Assembly: GCA_022072615.1 (NCBI GenBank)
Contig: JAJVHS010000054.1
Coordinates: 1 to 54,931, forward strand
Source: Phycisphaerales bacterium
GTDB lineage: Bacteria; Planctomycetota; Phycisphaerae; Phycisphaerales; UBA1924
DNA: 54,931 nt
Direction: 5' to 3'
The position numbers were made by a program, and so were the translations under genes. Of this stretch, positions 25,924-34,153 are shown in pieces (position 1 is the stretch's first letter; the number at the start of each line of letters is the position of its first letter). The notes under the pieces are model-generated. The model was not told the origin of the DNA, did no database searches, and saw only the letters and a list, made by a program, of their open reading frames with translations.

Positions 25924-26061
25924 CATGCGCCCTCCATCTGACGAGTTTCAGAGGCGTTTGGGTGCTGGAACCGAGTACAGTTCAATACCCCGCCCTCCGG
26001 TGAAAGACAGGCGGGGCGCGGGCCGGGCAACGACAGGGAATCACGCTCCGGAGAAACGACG

Positions 26062-27045
26062 ATGCGGACCACGCGACGGACAGCGACGGGAGCAATCAAG
26101 ACGGTGTCGATGATGACCGTGGTGGGGGCCCTCGCGGCCGCCGCCGGCCTCTTCGTCGGCGGCTGCAGCACCAACCCCGCGACCGGCCGCAGCCAGCTCT
26201 CCTTCTTCGACCGCGACTGGGAGATCGACATCGGGCAGCAGGCCGCCCCGGGCATGGTGCAGGAGTTCGGCGGAGAGGTGCAGAGCCCCGACCTCCGGGC
26301 ATACGTCACCGACATCGGCACCCGCCTCAGCAAGCACACCGAGGCCGACTTCCCCTCCCTCCCCTGGACCTTCACGCTCCTCGATTCCGACGTCATCAAC
26401 GCCTTCGCGCTCCCGGGCGGAAAAGTCTTCTTCTCCCGCGGCCTCGCCGAGAAGATGACCAACGAAGCCCAGATGGCCGGCGTCCTCGGCCACGAGATCG
26501 GCCACGTCACCGCCCGGCACACCGCCGAACGCATCAGCCAGGTCACCCTCCTGCAGGGCTCGCTCCAGGTCGCGGGCGTCGCGGCCGATGCCACCGGCGC
26601 GGGCGGCGTCGCCGAGCTCCTCCCCGCTCTCAACGTCGGCGGACAGCTCATCACCCTCAAGTTCAGCCGAGACCAGGAAAGCGAGGCCGACTCCCTCGGC
26701 CTGCGCTACATGACCAGGGAACGCTACAACCCCCACGCCATGCTCGAGGTGATGGAGATCCTCAAGGCCGCGGGCGGAGCGGGCGGAAACGAGTGGACCA
26801 GCACCCACCCGCTCCCCGAGACCCGCATCGAGCGCATCCAGACCGAGCTCAAGACCACCTACGCCGACACCCAGAACAACAGCGAGTACAAGCTGTACGA
26901 AGATCGCTTCCGCACGATGTTCCTCCAGAAGCTCGCGCAGATGCCCGCCCCGCCCGATCGAGGCATCGGACGCTGGATCGCCATCGACCTGCAGAACCCC
27001 CACACGTGGTGCTCGGTCTGCCGCGAAAAGGCATCGGGCAAGTAA
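26062..27045 (+). CDS. M48-family metalloprotease lipoprotein
   Basis: A 327-residue exported zinc protease. The signal peptide ends in a lipobox, FVGGCST (Cys near residue 35). The catalytic HExxH is HEIGH at about 144-148 and the third zinc ligand is the glutamate of ESEADSLGLRYM near residue 207. A downstream STHPLPETRIERIQ block is typical of the M48C/BepA-like group, which degrades or assembles outer-membrane proteins. The C-terminal extension carries a CSVC pair. GGAG lies nine bases before ATG 26062. The family assignment is firm; whether it acts as a BepA-like quality-control protease is inferred. Confidence 0.92.
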   Translation: MRTTRRTATGAIKTVSMMTVVGALAAAAGLFVGGCSTNPATGRSQLSFFDRDWEIDIGQQAAPGMVQEFGGEVQSPDLRAYVTDIGTRLSKHTEADFPSLPWTFTLLDSDVINAFALPGGKVFFSRGLAEKMTNEAQMAGVLGHEIGHVTARHTAERISQVTLLQGSLQVAGVAADATGAGGVAELLPALNVGGQLITLKFSRDQESEADSLGLRYMTRERYNPHAMLEVMEILKAAGGAGGNEWTSTHPLPETRIERIQTELKTTYADTQNNSEYKLYEDRFRTMFLQKLAQMPAPPDRGIGRWIAIDLQNPHTWCSVCREKASGK

Positions 27046-27132
27046 CCCGCCAGGATCCCGCGAACGGCCGTGCCCACGCGGTCGTGGAGCCGGGGTCTCT
27101 CGCGCCTCGCGCAAGGCCCGTCCACGTATTCC

Positions 27133-27163
27133 CCTCTGTGTGCTTCGTGCCCTCGGTGGTGAA
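27133..27163. repeat. Degenerate copy of CTCTGTG...GGTGGTGAA intergenic repeat
   Basis: CCTCTGTGTGCTTCGTGCCC followed by TCGGTGGTGAA resembles one arm of the inverted-repeat element at 34027-34133. It lies between the convergent M48 and TolB-like genes. Confidence 0.5.
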
Positions 27164-27174
27164 TGATGCCTTTC

Positions 27175-28149
27175 TCAGATCTCGAGCACGCACAGCTCCG
27201 CGCTCTCAAAGTGCGTCGCCGGGCGGTACCGCGTGAACACGATCCGCCGCCCGTCCGGGCTGAATGCCGGCTGCGTGTCGTAGCAGTGCGATGACCCCGC
27301 CAGCCACGCGAACGTGAGCTGACGCTTGCCCGTCCCGTCGGGGTTGATCAGGAACAGGTAATGGTTCCCGACGTCCGGCCCGCCCCCCGCAAAGCAGATC
27401 TTCGTTCCGTCCGGCGACCACACCGGCCACCCGTCGTAGTGCTCGGGCGCCTTCGTCAGGTTCACCGCGCCCGACCCGTCGGCGTTCATCACGAACACCT
27501 CGTTGTTGGTCTTGCCGTCGATCACGCGGCGCGTCACGATCCTCTTGCCGTCGGGCGACCACGACGCGTACGTGTCGATCTCCGGCCCGCTCGTCACCCG
27601 CCGCACGTTCGAACCGTCCACGTTCATCTCGTAGATGTCGTAGTCGTCCGGGTCCTTGTTCCCGCGGTTGGAGCTGAAGAGCAGCCGCGTCCCGTCGTGC
27701 GACCACGAGGGGTGAATATCCATGGCCGGGTCGCGGGAAATGTTCCGCTGGTTCGTGCCGTCCGCGTTGCAGATGTACACCTCGCGGTTGCCGTCGCGCT
27801 CGGAAACGAACAGGATCTTCGACCCGTCGGGCGAGTACACCGGCGTGATGTCGTTGCCCCGCGAGTTCAGGAGCGGGCGCAGGTTGGTCCCGTCCGCCGC
27901 GATCGTGTAGAGCTGCCACCGACCCGTGCAGTTGGACTGGAACACGATCGTCGACGCGTCGGGCGACCAGCACCCGTAGGCGTTCACCGTGTGCGTGAGC
28001 CGCGTCACGAAGGGCGCGTCCGCGGGCGGCTTGCCCGCCGCGTCCGCCGGCTGCCGCGCCGACGCCGCGGAGAGTGCACCCAACTGCAAACCCGACAGCA
28101 CGCCCACCTGCACGCCCATCTGCACACCAATCACCAGGAGAGTGAGCAT
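27175..28149 (-). CDS. TolB-like PD40 beta-propeller, exported
   Basis: A 324-residue protein with an N-terminal hydrophobic export segment (LLVIGVQMGVQVGVLSGLQL) and about six PD40/TolB-type blades with the SPDG(S/T/K)KI motif: YGCWSPDASTIVFQS, PVYSPDGSKILFVSERDGN, PSWSHDGTRLLFSSNRG, ASWSPDGKRIVTRR, PVWSPDGTKICFAGGG and PAFSPDGRRIVFTRYRP. TolB-like propellers bind protein partners in the periplasm. It lacks the separate N-terminal TolB domain, so it is not a full TolB. GGAGG precedes ATG 28149. A palindrome at 28192-28204 lies just upstream. Confidence 0.85.
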   Translation of the reverse strand: MLTLLVIGVQMGVQVGVLSGLQLGALSAASARQPADAAGKPPADAPFVTRLTHTVNAYGCWSPDASTIVFQSNCTGRWQLYTIAADGTNLRPLLNSRGNDITPVYSPDGSKILFVSERDGNREVYICNADGTNQRNISRDPAMDIHPSWSHDGTRLLFSSNRGNKDPDDYDIYEMNVDGSNVRRVTSGPEIDTYASWSPDGKRIVTRRVIDGKTNNEVFVMNADGSGAVNLTKAPEHYDGWPVWSPDGTKICFAGGGPDVGNHYLFLINPDGTGKRQLTFAWLAGSSHCYDTQPAFSPDGRRIVFTRYRPATHFESAELCVLEI

Positions 28150-28191
28150 CCACGATCCTCCTCAATACTCACGGGGCCTCAAAACCGGATA

Positions 28192-28204
28192 GTACGAATC
28201 GTAC
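28192..28204. promoter_or_regulatory. Palindromic operator-like site upstream of the TolB-like gene
   Basis: GTACGA-A-TCGTAC is a perfect 13-base inverted repeat about 43 bases before the start codon and next to a minus-strand TACTAT (a -10-like hexamer). The rest of 28150-28491 shows no gene. Confidence 0.4.
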
Positions 28205-28491
28205 GATACGCGGGCCCGACGCTTTCGTTCCCTCCACGTCCCCAAAGCTCCCGCAAAGCCAGCACCACCCCAGCCCAAACTTCCCCCCGGGCCGGCGTTC
28301 CCTCTAGTCCTCCTTCCCTCCGCCGCCCCCGGGGCTGAGATCCCCGTCAACCACGACCCGCAGGAGCGTTCCCCCGCCGACTCTCGCCACTTGTGTCCCC
28401 CCCGGCCATCTCCGATCGATAACGTTGAAGGCGCCGTGAGCCCGAGCATGCGTGGACGGACATGCTCGCTCCCGGGCCCGGAGAGGTCTTC

Positions 28492-29163
28492 ATGCAGGTG
28501 CCCTCGGTCGGCAAGGTGCTCAATGTCCTCGCCCTCACCGCCGTGTCGGTGCTCGGGGCTTTGTTCGGGTACCGGTTCTTCCGAGCCGAGCTCGCCGCCT
28601 CCGTCTACCGCGACCGGCTCGAGGCCGCCGCCGCCGACTACCAGCGCCTCGCGGGCACCTACAACGAGGCCGTCCGCCGCACCGCCGTGACCGAGCTGGT
28701 CGTCATCAACAACGCCCTCTCGGTCCGCATCCGCGGACTCACCGGCGTCCTCCAGGAAATCCCCACGCAGTTCGACCCGCGGGGCGAGATCTATATCGAC
28801 TACGTCGTCATCGAGAATCGCCTGTGGATCCGCCGCGTCTTCGACGCCAGGACCGCCCCCGAGAACGGACTCGTCGTCGACCCGCGCTTCATCAACGTCG
28901 AGTGGGACTCGGGCAAGGCCCGCTACGGCAAGGCCGTGTACCGCCGCCTCGGTGAGGGACGCTGGGTCGTGACCGTTACCGGCGACGGCTCGCTCGGGCT
29001 CGAGAAAGTTGACGAAGCCCAGCCGATCGTCCTCGACGCGGCCCCGGCCGTCAAGGACTACGACCAGGTGATCGAGCAGGCCCGCGGCGCGGCCGAAAAC
29101 ATCGGCGTGCGCGATGTCTGGGCATGGATGGTCGGCTCCAATCGCAATTCCAAGCCCGATTGA
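28492..29163 (+). CDS. Hypothetical single-pass membrane protein
   Basis: A 223-residue protein with one N-terminal transmembrane helix (VLNVLALTAVSVLGALFGYR), a short coiled-coil-like segment (DRLEAAAADYQRLAGTYNEA) and a soluble mixed alpha/beta domain (RIRGLTGVLQEIPTQFDPRG, IYIDYVVIENRLWIRRVFDA). I do not recognise the family. GGAGAGG before ATG 28492 supports that start; an earlier in-frame ATG at 28462 is possible. It is followed by a heptamer repeat array. Confidence 0.75.
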   Translation: MQVPSVGKVLNVLALTAVSVLGALFGYRFFRAELAASVYRDRLEAAAADYQRLAGTYNEAVRRTAVTELVVINNALSVRIRGLTGVLQEIPTQFDPRGEIYIDYVVIENRLWIRRVFDARTAPENGLVVDPRFINVEWDSGKARYGKAVYRRLGEGRWVVTVTGDGSLGLEKVDEAQPIVLDAAPAVKDYDQVIEQARGAAENIGVRDVWAWMVGSNRNSKPD

Positions 29164-29200
29164 TCGTCGCCCGCGGCTCTCTTCCCGTTACGCTCCCTAG

Positions 29201-29245
29201 CTGTCCGCTGTCCGCTGTCCGCTGTCCGCTGTCCGCTGTCCGCTG
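29201..29245 (-). repeat. Heptanucleotide tandem repeat array, locus 2
   Basis: CTGTCCG repeated about six times on the plus strand (CGGACAG on the minus strand). It abuts the remnant of a glycosidase gene at 29253 on the minus strand. Confidence 0.9.
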
Positions 29246-29252
29246 CTTGCTC

Positions 29253-29328
29253 CAGCGGCACGCGCGACGGCGTCTCGTTTACCCACGTGTAGACGCTGCC
29301 CATCACCGAATCAAAGTCAGACGCACGG
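29253..29328 (-). pseudogene. Fragment of a second copy of the glutaminase/DUF4965-type gene
   Basis: About 75 bases match 30167-30241 inside the intact gene with about five mismatches by eye. Translated on the minus strand it reads ASDFDSVMGSVYTWVNETPS and RVPL, against ASDFDAVMGSVYAWVNETPS in the intact protein. Homology stops abruptly on both sides, with the heptamer array on one side. It is a remnant of a duplicated gene. Confidence 0.8.
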
Positions 29329-29351
29329 GCCGACCGTGCCTGGCAATTTCG

Positions 29352-29381
29352 TTGACAACCATGATGTGGTTCCGTTAGGAT
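29352..29381 (+). promoter_or_regulatory. Sigma70-like promoter of PEP-CTERM gene 29431
   Basis: TTGACA (29352-29357), 18-base spacer, TAGGAT (29376-29381). The mRNA leader would be about 43 bases and ends in GAGGAGG. Confidence 0.6.
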
Positions 29382-29430
29382 AGCGATCATTGGAGTTCGC
29401 GGTTCGATTGCTTGCTTGAGGAGGGGACCT

Positions 29431-30045
29431 ATGCATGTCTTGGCCCGCACAGCGTTGTTTGCATTGATGGCAGGCGTGAGCACATCCGTGCATGCGACCC
29501 TGGTCAATTTCGATGATGGGTGGACCAATAACACGGTGATCGACACGCAATACGCCGGCGTCGGAGTGACGTTCTCATCGCCGGAGACGTTCGTTGCGAT
29601 CCGCGATATGACGACGCTGGGGTCGGGATACAACACGACGTCGTTCCCGAATGCCGCGTTCGCCGCGTTTGACGGCGACGTCCAGGGCACGCTCCGTATC
29701 GACTTTGCCGCGCCGGCGAGCAGCGTGTCGTTCTTCGCGATCGACGTTGGCGACAGCAGCCGCGATGCAAAGGCGTATGACTCGTTCAACAACCTGCTCG
29801 AGACCATCACGGTTCATAACCCGGGGACTGGCCCGGGCATCGGCATCATCGATCCCGTCGTCTTCACGGTGAGCGGCATCGCGTATGTCACGTTCGGGCA
29901 GGGTGCTGTCTATATCCACGGTGACGGTTCGCTGATCGACGATCTGTCTTTCGTGATTCCGGCGCCCGGCAGCGCGGCGGTCGTGGCGGCCGGCATCTTC
30001 GGGATTGCCCGTCGCCGTCGCGCACCGGCTTGTGTTTCGTCTTGA
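29431..30045 (+). CDS. PEP-CTERM-like exported protein
   Basis: A 204-residue secreted protein. Signal peptide VLARTALFALMAGVSTSVHA, a beta-sandwich-like body (DTQYAGVGVTFSSPETFVAI, then FDGDVQGTLRIDFAAPASSV) and a sorting tail, VIPAPGSAAVVAAGIFGIAR then RRRAPACVSS. The body resembles the carbohydrate-binding-like modules common in PEP-CTERM proteins. It has a good promoter and GAGGAGG before ATG 29431. Base composition is slightly less GC-biased than the neighbours, and the gene separates the intact glycosidase gene from its remnant, so this block may be an insertion. Confidence 0.85.
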   Translation: MHVLARTALFALMAGVSTSVHATLVNFDDGWTNNTVIDTQYAGVGVTFSSPETFVAIRDMTTLGSGYNTTSFPNAAFAAFDGDVQGTLRIDFAAPASSVSFFAIDVGDSSRDAKAYDSFNNLLETITVHNPGTGPGIGIIDPVVFTVSGIAYVTFGQGAVYIHGDGSLIDDLSFVIPAPGSAAVVAAGIFGIARRRRAPACVSS

Positions 30046-30052
30046 TCGCGCG

Positions 30053-32044
30053 TCACCTGAGTCCCACGCCCATCTTCTCCATCAAGAGCGGCATCCACAG
30101 CCCGCCGACCACCGTCCGCGTGTGCATCCCCATCGTCCGGCCGTCGGTCGTCTCGTACCAGTCGCTCAGCGGCACGCGCGACGGCGTCTCGTTCACCCAC
30201 GCGTAGACGCTGCCCATCACCGCGTCAAAGTCGGACGCACGCCCGGTCAGGCACGCCGACCAGCACGTCCAGTCCAGCTTCGTGTACGTCCTCCGGCTGT
30301 CGAGCGGAAGCCCGTACTTCTGCATTCGCGAGAGGTACACCTTCATCTCGCGATCGAACGTCGACTGCGGGAACAGCCCGAGCCCGAGCACCCGGTCCCA
30401 GATCAGGTTGTACTTCTGGCTCCATGTCCCCGTCGTGCCGAACGCGAGCACCGTCGACTCGCCATCCGCCGCGAGTTCCTCCCACCTCGCCGCGCCCGCC
30501 CTCGCCTTCTTCATCCACGCCGCAGCCCGGTCCGCGTGCCCGAGCGACTCAAGGAGCTGCGCGTACGCCCCCATCGCGACCACCGTCTTCGCCGACAGGT
30601 TCGCGTTCCTCGCCAGGTGCCCCGCAAAGTCATCCGTGCAGAGCTGGTGCGCCGGGTCCAGTCCGTGCTCGTCGAGATACGCCGCCCACTTCTCGAGGAT
30701 CGCCTCGTACGGCCGCGAGAACTCGGCGTTCCCTTCGACCTTCGCCAGCGCCGCGAGCATGATGAGCATGTTGCCCGATTCCTCGACGGGCATCTGGTTC
30801 TCTTCCGTTCGCTCGCCCCCGCCGTACACCTGCCCGTTGGCCTTGGGATACGTCCCCAGGTCGTGCGGCGCGAACGGGAACTTCCACCGGTTGCTCGCGG
30901 CGTACATCAGCAGCGGCCGGAGCTGCGCCTTGAGCATCTCCGGGCTGTGGTACAGAAAGAACGGGCTCGCCGGATAGATCACGTCCACCGTCGCGATGCA
31001 CCCGTTCGAAGTGTTCTCCTTGGAGAACATCAGCGGCGTCCCGTCCCAGTCCGCCACGATCTTGTGCCCGGCCATGACCTGCCGGTACGCGAGCGTCGTG
31101 AGCGCGTCGTAGCGGTCATCCAGGCGCGAGGTCATGACCCCGCCCCGGTCTCGCGAGCCGGCGCTGCCTGAAAAGCCCGCCGTGACCGCGCGCTCGACGC
31201 CCCGGCCGTCGAGATTCCACAGCGGACGCAGCCTGCGGTCAAAGAGCTCGATCGAGAAGCGGTCGTCGTACGCCAGCATGACCGAGGTCGATGCTCCGGT
31301 CGACCCGCCGAGATCAATCGCGGTCGCGAGGACCGGCCAGTCGTCGTTGGCGGCGCGCGGCGCCCGCAGATCATCGGTCTCAATGACGCCGCCGCTGCGG
31401 ACGAACGCCTCCCGCGACGCGTTGTGCCCGGCCGCCGCCGCGGCGTGGCCCTTGGGCGCCACGACAAAGAGTCTGCCCCAGTCGATCTTGCGCTGGTCGC
31501 CCGCGGTGGCGAGCACCGGCTGGTTCACCGACCCGATCGAGACCGCCTCGTGACCCGCGCTGCGGTGCCGCGACCACGTGATGGAAGTGCCGGGGTCGTG
31601 GACGGTCCATTCGCCCGCAAAGTCCACATAGAACTGGACGTCGTGCGGCCGTCCATCCGTCGAGTTCGTCGTGACGTCGATGAAGGCGACCGAGCGGGAG
31701 GCCGCGGCAAGGTCCTCGGCGAGCACCGGCGAGATGAACGAGACGGTGAAGTCGACGGGGCCCGCCGAGAAGGCGTAAGTCGTCGCCGTGGTGGTGATGT
31801 CGACCGACTTCTGCTCGGCGACCGCCACCTCGGGCATCATCCCCGCCCAGCGGAAGGGCTTGCCATCCACGCGGATCATCCCGCACATGCCCGTCGTCCC
31901 GCCCGACCAGTGCCGCGGCCACGAATCGGTGAGCGTGTCCGTCATCGACCACGTGCTGAAGTACGGGTCGCACGTCACCAGCGGATAGGCCGGCGGGCGG
32001 AGTGGGGGAGCGACGAGCAACGCGGCGATGATGATGGGCAGCAT
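30053..32044 (-). CDS. Glutaminase A-like / DUF4965-DUF5127-DUF1793 family protein
   Basis: A 663-residue exported protein with a short hydrophobic N-terminus (LPIIIAALLVAPPL) and a large (alpha/alpha) barrel-type domain. The blocks PAYPLVTCDPYFSTWSMTD, WSGGTTGMCGMIRVDGKPFR, then MLAYDDRFSIELFDRRLRPL and GTYPKANGQVYGGGERTEEN and MPVEESGNMLIMLAALAKVE follow the family annotated as glutaminase or putative glycoside hydrolase. The true substrate is not established. TATGAT lies six bases before ATG 32044 and there is no ribosome-binding site, so the mRNA may be leaderless. Its last 90 residues have a diverged copy at 29253. It is convergent, by seven bases, with the PEP-CTERM gene. Confidence 0.85.
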   Translation of the reverse strand: MLPIIIAALLVAPPLRPPAYPLVTCDPYFSTWSMTDTLTDSWPRHWSGGTTGMCGMIRVDGKPFRWAGMMPEVAVAEQKSVDITTTATTYAFSAGPVDFTVSFISPVLAEDLAAASRSVAFIDVTTNSTDGRPHDVQFYVDFAGEWTVHDPGTSITWSRHRSAGHEAVSIGSVNQPVLATAGDQRKIDWGRLFVVAPKGHAAAAAGHNASREAFVRSGGVIETDDLRAPRAANDDWPVLATAIDLGGSTGASTSVMLAYDDRFSIELFDRRLRPLWNLDGRGVERAVTAGFSGSAGSRDRGGVMTSRLDDRYDALTTLAYRQVMAGHKIVADWDGTPLMFSKENTSNGCIATVDVIYPASPFFLYHSPEMLKAQLRPLLMYAASNRWKFPFAPHDLGTYPKANGQVYGGGERTEENQMPVEESGNMLIMLAALAKVEGNAEFSRPYEAILEKWAAYLDEHGLDPAHQLCTDDFAGHLARNANLSAKTVVAMGAYAQLLESLGHADRAAAWMKKARAGAARWEELAADGESTVLAFGTTGTWSQKYNLIWDRVLGLGLFPQSTFDREMKVYLSRMQKYGLPLDSRRTYTKLDWTCWSACLTGRASDFDAVMGSVYAWVNETPSRVPLSDWYETTDGRTMGMHTRTVVGGLWMPLLMEKMGVGLR

Positions 32045-32160
32045 GCGACCATCATAAATGATGCAGCCCGGCCGCGCGCTCCGTGAAATCAGACACGTGC
32101 TGCCGGCGGCGCAGCCTCACAGCGTGCCTGTCGCCGGTGCGTGATCGCCCACGCCCGCCC

Positions 32161-32910
32161 TCACCGATCATCAAACTCATCGCCCCGGAACAGCGACCCC
32201 AGGTACACCCGACGCACCCGCTCGTCGTTGATCAGCTCGCGCGGCGTGCCCTCCGCGAACTTGTGACCCGAGTCGATGATGTACGCCCGGTCGCACACGC
32301 GCAGCGTCTGCTGCACGTTGTGGTCCGTGATCAGGAACGCGATCCCCCGCGCCGCCAGGTCGCGGATCTCCTTCTGCAAGTCCTCCACCGCGATCGGATC
32401 GACGCCGCTGAACGGCTCGTCCAGCAGGATCAGCTTGGGGTTCGTCACCAGCGCCCGGGCGATCTCCAGCTTCCGCCGCTCGCCGCCCGAGCACGTCCGC
32501 GCCAGGTGCTTGGCCTTGTGCTCCAGCCCGAACTGGTGCAGCAGCTCCGCCGCCCGCTGCCGGCGCTCCGATGAACCCAGCCCGACCGTCTCCAGGATCG
32601 CGAGCAGGTTCTGCTCGCACGTCATCCGCTGGAACACGCTCGGCTCCTGGCTCAGGTACCCCATCCCGCGCCGCGCGCGGCGGTACATCGGCAGGTCCGA
32701 GACATCCTGACCGTCGAAGAGGATCTTGCCCTCAAAGTCGGGATCCGGATCGATCATCCCGATCGTCATCCGGAAGCTCGTCGTCTTCCCCGCCCCGTTC
32801 CGACCGAGCAGCCCGACGATCTGCGATGCGCCGACCTCGAACGACACCGAGTCGACGACGACGCGTCCCGAGTAGCTCTTGCGCAGGTTGTGGGCTTCGA
32901 GGAGTGGCAC
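32161..32910 (-). CDS. lptB: Lipopolysaccharide export ABC transporter ATP-binding protein
   Basis: A 249-residue ATPase of the LptB type that powers extraction of lipopolysaccharide from the inner membrane. Walker A GRNGAGKTT, Q-loop YLSQEPSVFQRMT, signature CSGGERRKLEIARAL, Walker B LILLDEPFSGVDP and H-loop ITDHN are all present. EPSVFQRMT and DEPFSGVDPIAVEDLQ are characteristic of LptB rather than of amino-acid ABC ATPases. GTG 32910 begins directly at the conserved LLEAHNLRKSY; an upstream extension is unsupported. LptA, LptC, LptF and LptG are not adjacent. The presence of LptB suggests an outer membrane. Confidence 0.92.
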   Translation of the reverse strand: MPLLEAHNLRKSYSGRVVVDSVSFEVGASQIVGLLGRNGAGKTTSFRMTIGMIDPDPDFEGKILFDGQDVSDLPMYRRARRGMGYLSQEPSVFQRMTCEQNLLAILETVGLGSSERRQRAAELLHQFGLEHKAKHLARTCSGGERRKLEIARALVTNPKLILLDEPFSGVDPIAVEDLQKEIRDLAARGIAFLITDHNVQQTLRVCDRAYIIDSGHKFAEGTPRELINDERVRRVYLGSLFRGDEFDDR

Positions 32911-33097
32911 GTGGGCCAAGAGTTTACGCCCACGCCCGGCGGGCCGCCGGGGCGCGGGCACAATCCCGCTCTCGATCTCCGGCCACGCGCAATTTGCGCC
33001 CCCGTGTTCCGCCCACGATCCCCGCGAGCCGATAGCATCGTCGGACCTTCACGGGCAGCCCGCCCCCGGGCCCGCCCCGCACCCGGGAGCACACACG

Positions 33098-34015
33098 ATG
33101 CCCAAGACGATGGAACTGGCGATGGTCGGCCTCGGCAGGATGGGCGGCAACATGGCCGAGCGCCTCCTCCGCGGCGGCCACCGCGTCGTCGCGACCGACC
33201 GATCGCCCGAAGCCGTCCAGAAGCTCGTGAGTCTCGGCGCCGTCGGCGCCGCCACGCTCCCGGATGCCGTTGCCAAACTCTCGGCCCCCCGAGCCGTCTG
33301 GCTCATGATCCCCGCCGGCAAGCCCGTCGATGACACCATCGCCGCCCTTGCCGGTCTCCTCGGCCCCGGCGACACCATCATCGACGGCGGCAACTCCAAC
33401 TACCGCGAAACCATCCGCCGCGGCAAGGAAGTCGCCGCCCGCGGCATGCACTACGTCGACTGCGGAACATCGGGCGGCATCTGGGGCCTTGAGAACGGCT
33501 ACAGCATGATGGTCGGCGGCGCCAAGGAAGCCGTTGATCGACTCCGCCCCATATTCGAGACCCTGGCCCCCGGGCCCCAGACCGGCTGGGGACACGTCGG
33601 CCCCTCGGGCGCCGGGCACTTCGTCAAGATGGTCCACAACGGCATCGAGTACGGCATGATGCAGGCCTTCGCCGAGGGCTTCGCCATCATGGCTAAGAAG
33701 GCCGACCTCAACCTCAACTGCTCGCAGATCGCCGAGATCTGGCGCAACGGCAGCGTCGTCCGCTCCTGGCTTCTCGACCTCGCCGCCCGGGCACTCTCCG
33801 AAAACCCCACCCTCGACGGCATCAAGCCCTGGGTCTCCGACTCCGGTGAAGGACGCTGGACCGTCCAGGAAGCCATCGACCTCGACGTCTCGGCCCCCGT
33901 CATCACCCAGTCGCTCTTCGAACGCTTCCGCTCGCGCGACGCCAACTCCTACGCCGACCGCATCCTCGCCGTGCTCCGCGAGCAGTTCGGCGGCCACGGC
34001 GTGAAACGGGGCTAG
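33098..34015 (+). CDS. gnd: 6-phosphogluconate dehydrogenase, decarboxylating (short form)
   Basis: A 305-residue enzyme converting 6-phosphogluconate to ribulose-5-phosphate with CO2 release and NAD(P)H. It has a Rossmann motif VGLGRMGGNMAERLL at the start, IIDGGNSNYRETIRRGK, the substrate loop CGTSGGIWGLENGYSMM and the catalytic KMVHNGIEYGMMQAF. The length is that of the short YqeC/GndA type rather than the 470-residue long form. GGGAG lies nine bases before ATG 33098. It heads a pentose-phosphate cluster with zwf and pgl on the same strand; a 12-bp inverted-repeat element separates it from zwf. Confidence 0.95.
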   Translation: MPKTMELAMVGLGRMGGNMAERLLRGGHRVVATDRSPEAVQKLVSLGAVGAATLPDAVAKLSAPRAVWLMIPAGKPVDDTIAALAGLLGPGDTIIDGGNSNYRETIRRGKEVAARGMHYVDCGTSGGIWGLENGYSMMVGGAKEAVDRLRPIFETLAPGPQTGWGHVGPSGAGHFVKMVHNGIEYGMMQAFAEGFAIMAKKADLNLNCSQIAEIWRNGSVVRSWLLDLAARALSENPTLDGIKPWVSDSGEGRWTVQEAIDLDVSAPVITQSLFERFRSRDANSYADRILAVLREQFGGHGVKRG

Positions 34016-34026
34016 AAACCGAAAGA

Positions 34027-34133
34027 TTCACCACAGAGGCACGGAGGGCACAGAGAAGACACCGGCGTGGAAAAGAACACCATGAGCCTGCTCTATTCTC
34101 ATCCTCTGCGACCTCTGTGATCTCTGTGGTGAA
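34027..34133. repeat. Inverted-repeat element between gnd and zwf
   Basis: TTCACCACAGAG at 34027-34038 and its exact reverse complement CTCTGTGGTGAA at 34122-34133 bracket about 84 bases. Inside are further CACAGAG and CTCTGTG copies in 8-9 base steps. It can fold as a long stem within the operon mRNA. A degenerate arm occurs at 27133. Confidence 0.8.
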
Positions 34134-34153
34134 ACTGCCTTAAAGGTCAACCC

